Shown one piece after another: positions 25,301 to 38,087 of a stretch of DNA of 64,000 nucleotides. The position numbers and the translations under genes were made by a program. Numbering within the stretch: the stretch's first letter is position 1; every line of letters starts with the position of its first letter. The stretch comes from Lantana camara. Taxonomy: Eukaryota; Streptophyta; Magnoliopsida; Lamiales; Verbenaceae. The notes under the pieces were generated by a model. That model saw nothing but the letters and a program-made list of their open reading frames with translations. It did no database searches and was not told the origin of the DNA. The stretch covers positions 48,357,001 through 48,421,000 of the forward strand of contig CM074858.1 of NCBI GenBank assembly GCA_037501455.1. Reading direction: 5' to 3'.

Positions 25301-26266
25301 CGAGCATCTTAATTGGTCATTTTGAGTCTCACTTCACCTTTCTTGCACAGATTTTGGTCCTGTTGGAGACGAGGCCGGTCCGTGAGGCTCTTTTGTTCTC
25401 CTTTTTGCCGTTTAAGGTGGGTTTCTCTTCTATTTAGTTATATGACCCTATATATACCTTCAATGTGAAAAGTTTTCGACCAAAATGAATATATATATAT
25501 AGAGTCGTTTTAAAGAGTAAATGTTGTCAATGTAAAGCCTTATTTTTATAAATCCTACCAATGTTTTGGCGAGAAATGAATGAATGCACGAATGGGGCCC
25601 AGGGACTTATTGTGAGTGGCTATCCGGGGAGGCATGGGCCGACGGTGATCCCTCATACTAGTTCCACCAATTAACGGCGTAACCGGACCTCATTAGGAGT
25701 TAGCGAGGAATGGACGCTGAGTGCCACTAGGGGAGTCATGTAACCCCTTTTGGTCAATGAATGGGTGGTCGGGCCTTGCAAACCCACCACCAACCCGGAG
25801 GAAGAACCCAAAAGATCAAATTAAGGGACTAGCAGCACCAAAAGATCTTGAGTACATCACAGTTCAAATTGAAAACAATTAAAGCAACAACCCAAATGTT
25901 CATAAATAAATACCAAAAGTTGGAAACACTTTGTCCTTTTTCGAACAGACCCTCAACCAAAGGACATGCTCCATAGAAACAGTAGTAATCTCTATTGATT
26001 TATCTCATTATTTATAAATCACCAGCATTTAGATCACAACATTCTTGACAGAGCATTCATTTAATTTCTAAACTTCAATTTCCATGTTCTTAGGTATAGC
26101 AACACAATAGTCGAAATTGCTCTTCTAAGTAACTTGATTCATTTCTACCTCATCCATTATGATTTTAGGAGTTGGGATAGTAAGGTAACTTATGTAGAGA
26201 CCAATTCTATAAAATTCATACCCTGAAGGTTAAACTATAATAGAATTCAAAATATGAAAATCATAC

Positions 26267-26334
26267 CTCTTTCTCTGTTATAGCAATCCGTTTCCATGTT
26301 GAGATGTCAATATGTGATTCAAGAGAGTTGTCTG
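26267..26334 (-). pseudogene. Possible orphan exon, unknown gene
   Basis: A 68-nt open segment on the minus strand, preceded by CTATAG and followed by GTATGA, which are good acceptor and donor contexts. One frame reads DNSLESHIDISTWKRIAITE. No family recognised; it could be chance. Confidence 0.25.
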
Positions 26335-26794
26335 CTATAGTATATAATAGCATAAAGTTCAGAAAACAAACATGCAAATAGATACATAGATATAGTTGTG
26401 CACAAGCAAAACATTTCAATATCCAGATGTTTAAAGCCTTTCAGGAGAGTTGAATAAAACATAACACTGATCCTACATGTCAAGCCAATTACGAACTAAA
26501 GATTATTCAACCCATAAATGGACAAATTTAAAATCAATTTAGAATACAAAATTCATAATAAGGCCTTGCAGTCTCTTTATATCTAGTTATCTGAAATTTT
26601 CAGCACTTTATAACAGGAATTTGACTTCGAAAGAAGGAAGATTAGGTATCTTGCAGCTGCAAAATAGACTTACATACCCACCAAATTGTTGTAGTGAATA
26701 GTAGTCATAACAATCAACCCAGCTACTGAAGCAATTCCATGTGGAAGAGATAAGTATGCTTGAGAAATTACAGATCTATACAATAATTCATAAA

Positions 26795-26912
26795 CTTATT
26801 TTGGAAGCTGGAGAAATTACTGTGCTTGAAGTATTCTGGAGCAGAATTGTGGGAAACTTATGAGAATCCCACACAATGAAGTTGTTCTTGGCTCTGCTTC
26901 ACAAAATCAGCC
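26795..26912 (-). pseudogene. Heat-shock transcription factor DNA-binding domain fragment
   Basis: The minus-strand translation gives SRAKNNFIVWDSHKF (to about 26852) and then, after a one-base frameshift, YFKHSNFSSF (26803-26832). These match the order and spacing of the conserved core of the plant HSF DNA-binding domain. The codon before SRA is TGA where the family usually has Trp, and the frame is lost again after SSF. The rest of the domain, oligomerisation and activation regions are absent. Non-functional relic; HSF identity is recognised from the motif only. Confidence 0.7.
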
Positions 26913-27529
26913 CATCTGTCCAATGAGAGCTAAAAGAACATAAAGAAATTACATATTTATATGTAAAAACAACATCAATACTCTTCTAATTATTTGAAGG
27001 ACAATTTTTTTCCCCCAAATACTCAAAGTCCAGAAAGGAAAAACTCAACACAAAAAAGAAAAATAAGCTATGAAATTAGTATCAGAAATAAAGGAGACAT
27101 TAGAATCAGTACATTCTATTTTTCTGCAAGAAATCCATTGCGCCATATCAAAGAAGAGAAAGCCACGGGGCTGAATCTAAAAAAACAAAGATATTGTACC
27201 TGAGTATCGAGTGAGAGAGAGATAGAGGTGCTAGTGGAGACAACCCAAAGTAGCATATGTTTGTTTTTGAGAAATAGTGAGCCGGCGGCGGTGACGGCGG
27301 CAATGCCGATGGTGGAGGTGGCGGCGGCGTCGATGGAGGCGACGAAGTGGCAGAAAGTGTGGGTGAAAGAGATGATTTGGGGAAGAAGATTTTAGGTGAG
27401 AAGTGCGGCTCTGAAAGATTTGGGGGAAAAATAATCTGAAGGAGATTGAGAGAGGCGGGGAGAGGGAATTTAAGGTGAACCAAATTAGGGCTTAGAAGTA
27501 CAAATACCAGATGCAATACAGACGAAAAT

Positions 27530-28196
27530 TTTGTCTGCTACCAAACACATTTCCGACGAATTCCAACAAAGCTTTTTGCCAGGATTTCACCGCCTTTGAG
27601 AAAACCTAGGATGAACTCGAAGATTCTTGTAAAATATTTAGAAGCATTTTCGATGACTTTTTTGTCTGAATTTCATCGCCGAAGTGTTCTATTTCACATG
27701 AAACGTTTCATTGTAATTTCACCTGACACTTCCGATGATTTTCAGGCGAAGCTTCATCTAATTTTTGTGCAAAATAAGCCCAAAAATTTTCAGACGAACT
27801 CGTTGGCCGGAATTTCAACGCAAAAAGAAAAAAAAACATTTTATTTATAAATATTTCAGACGAAAAAATTTCGTCAAAAATTGGCCAAACTTTACGGATG
27901 AACTTCAGATGACTTTTTGTCTGAGTGTTAATTTACAAAAAATATTTTAATTTTCAGACAAATCGTTGGTCGCAAAGTTCGTCTAATTTATAAAAAATAA
28001 ATTTTTTTATATTAAAAAATAAATTTTTTTATATAAAAAAAATTAGTTCATCAAAGTTTCATCGGAAATGCGCTGAAAATTTTGCATTTTAGGAGAAAAA
28101 TAAAATATTATGAATTTCGTCGGGAGTTCATCTGAATTTCGTAGGAAATTTACAGTCGAAAAAAGTTCGTCAGAAAATGACTGTTTTCTTGTAGTG
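27530..28196. mobile_element. CACTA (En/Spm-type) transposon, right end and subterminal repeats
   Basis: It ends TTTTCTTGTAGTG at 28196, the reverse complement of a CACTACAAGAAAA terminus. About 0.65 kb inward is packed with GACGAA/TTCGTC-type motifs in both orientations (for example about 27550, 27792, 27860, 28115 and 28155), as in CACTA subterminal regions. I did not find the matching left terminus, so the element may be truncated or extend leftward over the gene fragments. No transposase recognised. Confidence 0.72.
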
Positions 28197-28494
28197 TATA
28201 TTTTCTAATAAAAATACTAGATTAAAATTTTATAACATAATTAAATGTTAAATACATACAAATATTAATATAACTAACTATAAATATATACAAACATTAA
28301 CTCATAAGTATAATATATAATTTACAATAAATGTTCCTTGTTATTAATAAAATTTATTATTATAAATAATTTGATATTATGTTTAATGTTGTTATTATTT
28401 TTATAATTCTCAAATAATTATATAATGCATAAATTAATATATATTTCATCAAGAATATAAATATATATATATATATATGTTATTAGATACAGAT
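28197..28494. other. AT-rich spacer
   Basis: Very AT-rich with short TA runs. No coding or repeat signature beyond low complexity. Confidence 0.5.
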
Positions 28495-28675
28495 TACGGA
28501 AATATATAACGAATGTATAAACGAATCGGATATTAAACGGATCGAATGTGTGATTACCATATCTTTATCCGTTTATAATTCGGATATCTATAATCGGATA
28601 CAGATAATATCATCTTTAAACGAATTCGGATGCGAGCGAATATCGAACTTTCGGATATCCATTTACAGTCTTATC
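28495..28675. mobile_element. Second fragment of element F
   Basis: It contains ATTAAACGGATCG, GATTACCATATC and CGGATATCC blocks in the same order as the reverse complement of 8813-8985. It is a diverged copy of one end of element F. Confidence 0.55.
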
Positions 28676-29087
28676 TTGTACTAATTGAATTCTAAAAGAA
28701 TAAAGAAATCTCCTTTACTTAAAGAACAGTAATTTTACTAATTGATCATCATCTATATTTTTTAATATATGTTCTATAGCACCCCGCACGGTGAGACAAC
28801 ACATCCCCCACACTATAGCCCGGCACGTGTAACGAAATGGAGAGTCCGCACATTCACCAAGCCACAGGGAACGGGAGACAAACAAAAATCCAACCTAGGC
28901 TAGGCGGGATGTTAACCCTATACAAATGAAAAAATGCAAGACCTGAATGCGGAAGCGATACAAAATACGAACTTTTAAAAACTTCTAACAACAAGCATAA
29001 TTAATACATTCCAGAAAGTAAATAACGTTAACTACACGGGTTCAACTAGTAAAGGAAACCTGTCCTAATCTGTCCCAAATATCATAC

Positions 29088-32000
29088 TGTAGCACCTTCC
29101 TAGCACTACAACCCCCGCACCGCAATACTCCCCAAGTGGAGGTTAGACCCAACACTCAAGAAATACTATGGCGAACTGTCAAGATAATATATGAGTTAAG
29201 TGCATGAAACAGTGCAGCGGAAGATAAAGAGATTTAAAACTTTGCCAATAAACGGGAAGGATAACTTGTAAAGAACAGGGATTATCATTACTGATTAAAT
29301 AGTTCGAAGAATAGTATAACAGGATGACATGTAAGGCCAAGTATGAGGTAGCTCATTTCTGTGGAGAATATGCTCAAGACAGTGTACTCTTAGGATTAGT
29401 TCTAACTTACTATTGTAATGCTTCAAGACACCTCTAGTTGTCGTTCCTTGATTCCTGAAATCATGCATTTTAAAGTAGGCGAGGAGTTAGTCAAAGTGAC
29501 TAAGTGAAGGGGTTATAATAGTTTATAGATATATGTATACGTATATATATTTATATGATCAAGAAGTTCTTGATCTAAAATATTAGCAATAGGATATAGC
29601 AAATAGGAAATGATTCATAATAATTGTAAAAGTAGGGATAGGGGTAATTTGGTGTATTCGTAGAAATATGAACCGTTTGTAATAATAACTTTAATGCCAG
29701 CAAGCTAGGCCTCTCCATCCTTAACTCCTTAAATAGTTGGTAAAATAGTAACGACACTGTACATGGTATCGATACTTTAATAAAACCAATATGATAATAC
29801 CTCCTTAACTCCGGTGTCACGCCCAGGGAGCTAACCCGCGGTGGCGTAACAATAATTGGGAGCTCATACCACTCCCTTATATATCTCTTGGCGTGGAGTA
29901 ACTAACCTCCAGTTAAACTACTACCCAGAGTTGGTGGCAGTCCGCAGCACCAACAACACCCTCGGCCCGATACCTTCCAGGTAATTGCTCGCTACGGATA
30001 CAGCCGGGGCCCGTAATAACAGGAATAATAAGATATTTTGCTTGCTTGGTTGGGAATCAGTTCTTAGTGATAATAGGACTGAAATATATAATGTCCGGGT
30101 AAGATCCTGATTCCAACGTAAAAGTATTTTCCTCGTAATGAGGGATATTGTATAATAATATGTATAGGGAGTAAATCAAATAAAAGGTAGGCTTGAAAAT
30201 AATTCTTATATAGATACATAGGTATAGGCATAATTCCAGTTGAAAACATTTGAACCCTCACCTATATCGGTAGTCAGACGAAGTCATGTGGATTCGACTG
30301 CTTGATCCTAGTTTCCACTGAAACTATTAACTACTACAAGCTTAGGACTAAGTTCTTTTATTATTATTCTAATCAAATAGGCACATAAGGTATATAATGT
30401 TCATACTTAAAAAGGGTAACACATTATTCTAATCAAATAAGCACATAAATTATAATTCCCGGTTACCCCTAATTTTAACCGCTTAAGGGAATTTCCTTAA
30501 TGAATTAGGTTTTATGAATTCTTTAACTAATCAAATATTTATTAATCCCATTATGATCCTAATTATAAGTATTTGAAATGAAAATTAGGGTTTAACTTGA
30601 CAATGTAGGCCACATTTTAGAAAACGTTTACAGGATTGCCGATTTTCGGAAAATTCGGATAAAATCTTCCTTTAAAAATTCCAAAACCTATTTTATAATT
30701 ATTTTTATATTAATTTCAAAATATTCAGAATATGGGTTGACCAAAAAGTCAAAATTACTATTGAAAACATCTATTATTCAAATTCTTATGAATTAAACAC
30801 TTTATAACATAAAATTGATCACATATGTACACACACTAGCACATGTGTACCTTAATTTGATTCAAGAACATTATGAACATGTTCTTAGACTTATGAATAT
30901 GTTCATATTAGTTCATGATCGTTCCTAACCAATTTCTTATTCAAAACATGTGATTAAACCTAAATGTAGCACTTTAGGTAACTTTAATTATAAAAATAAT
31001 TCTAAATAAATAATTCTAGGCATGAATTTAATCAAATAAAATCATAAATATTTAAGCACATACTCAGATTATATTACATCCTAATTCATGCATTTAATTA
31101 AATAAAATCCATAATGTAGGCATATTATTCTCAAAACTAGCAATTATACATATATTTCATAAAATAAAATTCCTAAAGCATAATTTAATTAAATCTAAGC
31201 ATACTATAATCATAAATACCCTAAGAACATCTTATAAAACATGAAATAATAAAATAAAAGATAATACCAGAGAGAGAGAGTTGCCTATGCCGAACCTAGG
31301 AGGAAAAATGTGAAGAAATGTGTGTTCTTGAAGAATGAATGGTGAGGGGTATTTATAGGTAGCATCTTGGGGACTTAAGGTGTAATTTTGGATAGTTAGA
31401 TGTGTGAGTCATGCTTTTGAGTAGGCTAAGTGTATTTATTAGGGTATTAGGTGTATACTTAGGTGTACTCATGATGTAAGTGCATATGTATACGTATATT
31501 ACCTAATAAATACATCATAATAAAATAATTCTAAAACAGGGTGAAAATAATAATAAAAATGTAGAAGAATATTCAGATTTTAGTTTGAAATGGTAAAATT
31601 TGCAAAAGAAAGAGGATCGAAAGAGCTTTCCGACGATTATAATCACTTAACGTTTAAACGTTTCAAGTTAAAGTAGTAAGGGTTCGGAATTTTGGAAAAT
31701 ATGATAAAATATATAAAATGAAGCTAGGATAAGATTTAATTTCTGAGAAAGTGTTCATGATTCTTAAAATAATTTGAGGATTATTTTGAGTGTAATATTG
31801 GATACCAAACGCCATACGGTTTAAAAGTTAGTTTTTACGGTGGGAATAGTAATTTAGGAAAAAGAGGAAAAATTTATAAAATGAGCTAGGATTTGAACTA
31901 AGGTTTGGAAAAGATCTTAAAATTTATAAAATAATTCAAGGATCATTTTGGTTGTAATATTGGATAAGGAAAATGTTAGAATTCGAAAATCTCTAAGTTA

Positions 32001-32467
32001 GGGCTAAAGTAGGGTTTCATGGCCGGTTTTGATTACTACGGGAGTTACAATGACAATTAAGGTTCGGGAATGATATCATAACTCATAAAATTCTGTAAGG
32101 ATTCATTTGAACCCAATATTGGATGGGTAAAAATGTCCCGGAAAATTTCTACATTTAGGAATGAATAGTAACTAGGGAACTAATGGGAATTTTTGACAAA
32201 CAATTTTCAAAGTGCATCTCGGGATAGCAAAAGCAATGATATAAATCCGAAAATGTGGAATCTAACTTTCTAAGGTTTCATGAGGAGTATATGAAGGTTT
32301 CGATTCGATGAATGAATAGTGATATGAGTCTTGTAATGAAATAACATTTAATAATAGAGGCATAAAAGCACATTGTTCACATAAAATGAAATACATAATG
32401 AATTAGTGCTTCCTTATAATCTTTGATTTACCTATTTCTTCTTGGCCCCGAAATCCGAGATGTTACA
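29088..32467 (-). mobile_element. Solo LTR, family D (copy D2)
   Basis: On the plus strand it begins TGTAGCACCTTCC and ends CCGAGATGTTACA (3,380 bp). The flanks are CATAC and CACAC, a 5-bp duplication with one change. It is continuous with D1 over its length apart from the insertions in D1. It has AGGTGAGG (about 30257-30264, minus) and the TTAGTCA/TGACTAA hairpin at 29487-29503. No internal region or ORF of note. Confidence 0.9.
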
Positions 32468-32712
32468 CACACAATAAAAACGGGTTCAACTAATCCATGA
32501 ACCTGTCCTAACCTGTCCCGAATAGCATAACACAGCGAATAAATTAAACTTATACATTTAACAACGTAAATCAGATACAAATGAAAGCAAAACATATACA
32601 AATACAAAGACCTAACTCAACTCGAACAAAGCGAAAGACTCGACTCAACCGCCTAGCTCCAACGAAGTCCAAAGCTAAACCTGCACACTAAAAACATGGG
32701 GAGGGGTGAGGG

Positions 32713-32729
32713 TCAGTCACACTGACTGA
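32713..32729 (-). repeat. Conserved small hairpin in C2
   Basis: TCAGTCA - CAC - TGACTGA, perfect. Counterparts are 3605-3623 in C1 (TCAGTCT/AGACTGA) and 22190-22205 in C3 (TCAGTC/GACTGA). Confidence 0.75.
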
Positions 32730-35566
32730 GTGAGGGGTTAACACACGCACACTATACTTATATACGAGCACAACACATAATGTATTTAAAGTTCATGAAC
32801 CGGGGTGTGGTTTTTGCAATCTAAAACATTTTTACGTGATAATAGATGTATAGGGAGATTTGAAGCCTAACGGCAAAATAACCAATTTTAATCAATTTTA
32901 AATCCACTCCCGTTTCACGAACCATTTCAAATTTAACAGAACCCGATGGGTATAAGTGAAAACCCACCAAACTCCTCATATTCATATTTCAGACAAACAT
33001 ATCTCTTCTCCGGGTGATGGAAGGGTTGTACATACCCTAACCATCCAAACATATATGTATAGGTCATGAGTTTCATGACACTATAGCCCGAGGATTCCAT
33101 TCCCCAACCATCCTCTTGGTGGGGTCCGGGTTGGTCCTTTCAAAGTGCAGACTGTACTCGGGAGTAACCCGACGGCCCAATGCCGTCCCGGGGCTCCTTT
33201 GCACCAATCTCTGAGCCCCAGGAAAGTGCAAAGTTCAAAGTTTCAGATCCCGCCACAGACAGACAGACAGACATAACTCATGCATAGCATACTTATCATA
33301 TCGTACTACATAACACACATACTTACCTCAAAATCATATCAAAACCGAGACTAAGCATACATAGGCTCATACATAGTGTTTATACTTTCAAACATATAGT
33401 AAAACCATCAAGGTACATACTTCGCACATATCTACGTATACATAAGGCTTATAAATCACATGCATTCGAAAACAGGCACGTTGCAATATGGTATAACTAT
33501 ATCATAACCTCACCTGGCATCAAACAAAGCCGAAGACACAACAAATGGTCCACCCCGAAACGTGTACCACCCAATTATCACAACCCCGGTTGCACCTGTA
33601 CCAACTGAACACACAAAACACAACTCAGGGCTCAGACTCAAACTTAGACAACCATACAGAGATGCACGACAATGCTCATGAATGCACAAAATGAAATACA
33701 TACAATGCACATTCGCATAATAAACCAATTATTTTCATATAACACATTTCTTATAAAATTCACACATTGCAAAGCCAAAGATATTACATAATAGCATGCT
33801 ACGAATTTCATTTAAACCTACGGGGTTACCTATCAAATTCCAACTAAGTCATTTAATCATTCAAAGTTCATACATTACATAATAAATTCAAATACAACTT
33901 AAGTAGTTAGACTTTAATTGAGAAAGTTTCAAATTTAATCATTCAAGACATAATAACTCATTTATATGTGGTTAAGATTAGCATATTCGTTTATCACGTG
34001 CTAAGGTTTAATTAATTCAAGTCATACAAATTTACACATTTAGGAAAATTACACATACACCCCTTAAAGTTAAACGAATAGCGAAATTTCAACATATCGG
34101 GATTCAAGTATCAAATCAACACATCCATACATATCATATTTCATTCAATATATGATTTCATATACATCGGAATACATTTCGATCGACAATACAAGCATAT
34201 CGTAATCAATTTGCATTTATAACAATTAAATCAAATATTTCCAAATACACAATTAAATTTATAACAAATAAACCGAGTGCCCAATTATAGAACAGAAAGT
34301 TGTGTTGGACTCACCGCATCGAGAAGAACAAATTGTCCGGAGACCGCCTGAGCATCGCCGCCGGAGCTACCGAAACAATGGCCGACCGCCGTTCGGCCAC
34401 CGCCAGATCGTGCCGAAAAATTCCCCGAAATTCACCCGTGCAGGAACTCCTTGTGCTCGTTCCAAATCCTCGATCAATTTCTAAAAATTCCAAGCCAATC
34501 GTCTCCAATTTCAGATCAAAGAATACGAAAACCCCCATAATCTTCAAATCCAAATTACTTCCAAACCAGAGAACAAAAATTGAATTCGTAAAAAGCATTG
34601 TCTTACCCGTGAGGAGGACTTCGAAACACATATGATGTTCGCCGGAAAAAGTCGTCGGTACAGATCTCCACCGTGAGCCGCCGCTGCGCGCCACCTGCAT
34701 CGTCGAAAAACACCATTTTCGGCCACTTTCGTGCCAAATCGATGCCGAAATCGTCTTCAGGAGGTCAAAAACCATCGGGAAACGTCAAGAGTCATTGGAG
34801 AATATAGCCGGAGGCAGGAGTTTGGTGGCACTACAGTAACACGTGCTGCCGCAGCCAAGTTCCGCCGGTGCATGCGCCACCACCGCCACCCCGATGGCAG
34901 TGCCACCAACGTGAAAATGACCATCGGGGAGTTGCCTTCTAGATCTCGATGGTCGTGTCTCAAAACGGTCGCCGAAAACCACCACGGAACGCTGTCAAAG
35001 TCGCACTGGTCGGACACCTCCACTGCTGTGACAGAAAATCGGCGATATCTTTGCCACCATTCATCGTTAGGTCAAGATCTTGGTACCATCGTGATCCTCT
35101 CGTCGAGCTCTTCGAAATAGACTACTCATTCGTCGAATTCAGTCAAGAAACGGCCGAGTTCCGATTAGTGTGTGTGTTTGTGCATATGAATAGTGATAGA
35201 AGAGGAGAGAGAGAGAGGCTGGTTCGTCTGACCGATCAAACACGGGTCTGGGTGTTACATATCGGGTCCTCACACGCGAGAATTAACCCATAAGAGGGGT
35301 TAACGACGTCAGAATTAGGCAAACTTAGAGTCTACGGACTCGTTTCGATGCCCTGAACTAGTTAAAGGGGGTCCATGAGGTCGAAACTTCGATCGAACGA
35401 GAAATGACCAAAAAGCCCCTAAAAAGAGAAAATTGCAAACAAGCCACTAAACTCTCAAAGAGTTGAAAATAGGGCCACGCAAAGCACAAAATCACAAAAT
35501 TAAACACACAAGAAAGTCGACATGTGACGTAGCTCGTAAGTCGGAAGTGTGGGATGTTACATGTTC

Positions 35567-35872
35567 TTCACAAATTCTTTTATTTTTGGATAAGTTAGTA
35601 TTATAAAAGGTAGAAACACTAAAATAGATGAGGATTTGGAAACATAATCGGATCATGGGTGTTCTGCGAAATAAGTCTAGATCTTTTTTTATTTACTAAA
35701 ATAAAATAGGTTAAAATTTAGAAGTTGAAGTTAAGAATAAGCTCATATTTAATCATGATTTTTTATTTTTTTTTGGTAGTGTTTACAAGGGCCTTACAGT
35801 CATAAAAAACTATAATATTTTTTAGAAAAAAAAAATCACTTATTTTTTTTAAAACTCGAAAGCAAATGAAGG
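35567..35872. other. AT-rich non-coding stretch
   Basis: A/T runs and no recognisable motif. It probably belongs to the 3' side of the RNase H relic. Confidence 0.4.
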
Positions 35873-36346
35873 TATTACATCATAACCATATCTTCTATCA
35901 AACTAGGAGACACTAGATTAGGCAATGTCCCCATTACTTGCATGGAGCGTTAACCTTGTCAAGTGATGAGCAATCTTATTTCCTTCTCAATGGATGAATA
36001 TGAGTGATACTGCGCACATAAGCAAGAATGCAACGAATTTCATCAATGATAGCTCTAGTGTTTGAAAGCTCCTCTTCACAACACTATAACTTGATAATCA
36101 AATTCATGTAGTCACTTTCGATGACCACTCTCTGGTAAGCCTGAGAACGAACTATTAGAGTATCTGCCTTGATGCCATCATTTCCATAACCTTCGGATCC
36201 AAGATTCCCTCCAAACGTAAGCTCTGTCAATAAATTCACCCCCTTCTGAAGTCCCTAACCATCAGGCCAAGTCCCACGCATTTCTCCAGTTCAAATATAA
36301 CTCGGTCGATGTTCATCTTCAAGTCCCCCTTCGATGGTTCACTCCA
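35873..36346 (-). pseudogene. RNase H-like (RVT_3-type) domain relic
   Basis: Minus-strand translation, in order: WSEPSKGDLKMNIDRVIF, then ...GLGLMVRD, then IRRL/LRLEG..DPKVMEMM in another frame, then QRVVIESDYMNLIIKL, then EEELSNTRAIIDEIRCILA and THIH near the end. These match the W.P..G..K.N.D, ESD and H(V)xRxxN regions of the RNase H domain found in plant LINE-type ORFs and in stand-alone RNase H-like proteins. At least two frameshifts and several stops break it. No reverse transcriptase is recognisable upstream, so the source cannot be decided. Confidence 0.72.
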
Positions 36347-36386
36347 GCGACTGTGGAGCAAAGTGATCTCCGCTGGTGGATACGCC

Positions 36387-36896
36387 TGTTGGAAAACGAG
36401 TTCAAAACGCAACGAAAATTTTAAAAAAATTCAACAAGAAATCATGCACTTGCAAGTATTATTTTGAAACTCAATAGAAAGTTTCGAAGAAACTTACTTT
36501 ACTAGAAGTTTTCTTGAAGTGTATTGAGCCGCCCTCAAACACGCTTCATGCGGTAATGAATTTTCCCGTTTCTTATTAGTTCTTTCCTTTGAGACTCCAA
36601 AGTAGAAGCCATCTGGAATGTATCCACACCAATTCTAGATTCAAATCAAATCAGTGAGTAGATATAAGTGATGTGCCAGCCAACCGGATCATTCGGAGTG
36701 GCAATCATAATATTAAAGTGGTTTCTAGATTAATTTAACAGATTAAAAGAGATATCCGGACGTCATAGTAGTACCAATCCTCCTCTTCGGCAAACCACAT
36801 CTGCTCTCAAACCAAACATATTGAATCAGTTTTTTCAAAGAATCTATCCGTTTGGTTTTGCTTTTAGTTTCAGATAGAAAAACTAAAAATGGATAG
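36387..36896 (-). mobile_element. Probable Ty1/copia LTR remnant
   Basis: Read on the minus strand it ends TTTTGAACTCGTTTTCCAACA-like, typical of copia LTR 3' ends. Upstream lies a stretch with GGTGTGGATAC. The start is not defined, and assignment is by resemblance only. Confidence 0.35.
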
Positions 36897-37075
36897 TGTT
36901 AGGAATAGTGCCCTTAAAGTAGCATTTATGCTTGACTATTTCCTTGTAAAATCACAAACAGACTTGCTTATGTGATTATGTCCTTTTGAAGGATCATTCA
37001 GTTTCATGGAATGATAAGTGCATACGATGATGCGTTCATCATACATAAGGGTGATTGTTACTAGAACTTCATCAC
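36897..37075 (+). mobile_element. Copia-like LTR remnant, left part (host of the A element)
   Basis: It begins TGTTAGGAATAGTGCCC, a typical copia LTR start. It continues beyond the A element at 47352, since ATCAC is duplicated there. The right limit is near 47729, where Tat-type LTR sequence starts. No coding sequence. Confidence 0.45.
37071..37075. repeat. Target-site duplication ATCAC (left) of the intact A element
   Basis: Repeated exactly at 47352-47356. Confidence 0.95.
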
Positions 37076-38087
37076 TGTAACACCCCGGAGCAAAGGGCGC
37101 CACATCCCCCGCACCGTAACCCAACACGTGAAGCAAAATGGGAACTCCGACCACGTATCAAGCCACGGCGAACGGGTGACAAACAAAAATCCAACCTAAG
37201 CTAGGCGGTCTAGACCCTACTCAGAGCACGCAATAAAACAAGTAACGGATGCGGAAGCACCAGAATCTCATAAGGCAAATAAACATACTCAAGACATATC
37301 AAACTTTCGATTCAATTTATACAAACTTTACAATTCCGAATTTAAAGCATAACTTATACATATTTCAGACTTGGCCAAAGTGCATGAAGAAAACGAAAGT
37401 ACAATGCATGAGACTCAAGCTATCCTCAAACCCGACTCAAAGACAACCGCCTAGCTCCAACACCTCAGAACGGGTACCTGCAACTCAAAGCAAAAGGGGA
37501 AAAAAAGATAGAAATAACGAGGGTCAGTCCTAAAGACTGGTGAGGGGGCTAACACACGCACCCATACATATACATAAGAGCAAAGCATATACAAAGCTTA
37601 AAGGGGTTCATGAACCGGGCACGGTTTTTGCATTCTAAAACATTTAACCCGTGGTAATATATATAAAGAAAGAAGGTTGGGGCCGAAGGCCAAATCAGTC
37701 AAGTTTTAGAGTTTAGAAATCCGCCCCCGTTTCACAACCATAATCGAAACGTAACGAACTGAAAGCTTAAATCCATCACCCTTACTTACTCCATACACCA
37801 AGGCAAAACGAAAACAAAGCAAATCATAACCCAACTCCACCCCAACACCGTTTTGGGGAGAGAGGTGCCCCTCTCAACCCCTGCTGAAAGCTGAATGAGA
37901 CGGGGGATCCACCCGCTCCTTCGACGGGTCACTAAGCACACCGCCGGCTCAAGAAGACCCGCCTTCCCCTCGACCTCCCGAGGATGGGCGAAATCTCCCT
38001 TTTGTGGAGTCGTGTTGATGAGAGAGCCCGGCGACCCCATGGCCGACCCGGGATCACATACCACTTCTCCGGGGCCCAAACTTACAC

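Larger units (their letters stand above)
16263..25805 (+). mobile_element. Family H LTR, interrupted and 3'-truncated
   Basis: It starts TGTAATGCCCCGACTTTTC at 16263. Its segments are 16263-17747, 20997-21633 and 25301-about 25805. The gaps are filled by solo LTRs G2 and C3. Its first part shares the GTGCGCATTTAATT and CTCGGATTCGA blocks with families A and I. The last part aligns with G2 from the AGGTGGGT site (25416-25423) to the GGAGGAAGAA stretch, where similarity stops. The LTR terminus is missing, so the right boundary is approximate. It carries an ACAAG|GTAAGC donor-like site at 17022 and a palindrome cluster at 17486-17575. Confidence 0.78.
25806..27530 (-). other. Gene-fragment-like region beside a CACTA end
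   Basis: This sequence is unlike the surrounding LTRs. On the minus strand there are exon-like pieces. 27200-27360 is GC-rich and ends CTCAG|GTACAA. About 26690-26780 includes an open stretch reading SLPHGIASVAGLIV. 26267-26334 is bounded by CTATAG and GTATGA, with an open frame containing HIDISTWKRIA. An HSF-like fragment lies at 26795-26912. I cannot join these into a known gene. It may be a decayed host gene or fragments captured by the CACTA element. The proline-rich 122-aa ORF at 27148-27516 is not convincing. Confidence 0.4.
28775..35561 (-). mobile_element. Solo LTR, family C (copy C2), split by D2
   Basis: The segments 28775-29087 and 32473-35561 (about 3.4 kb together) align with C1 and C3. 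The left terminus is TATAGCACCCC (TGTAGCACCCC with one change); the right is GGGATGTTACA. TGTTC at 28770-28774 is repeated at 35562-35566, confirming a solo LTR. It carries the GTGAGTCC donor-like site near 34309-34315, AGGTGAGG near 33508-33515 and a perfect hairpin at 32713-32729. The leader ORFs (such as 34311-34775) are not conserved in C1 or C3. Confidence 0.9.

Noticed and set aside
27148..27516. Proline-rich 122-codon ORF on the minus strand
   Set aside because: Low-complexity composition and no family match. Another frame in the same stretch looks equally exon-like, so a gene cannot be called.
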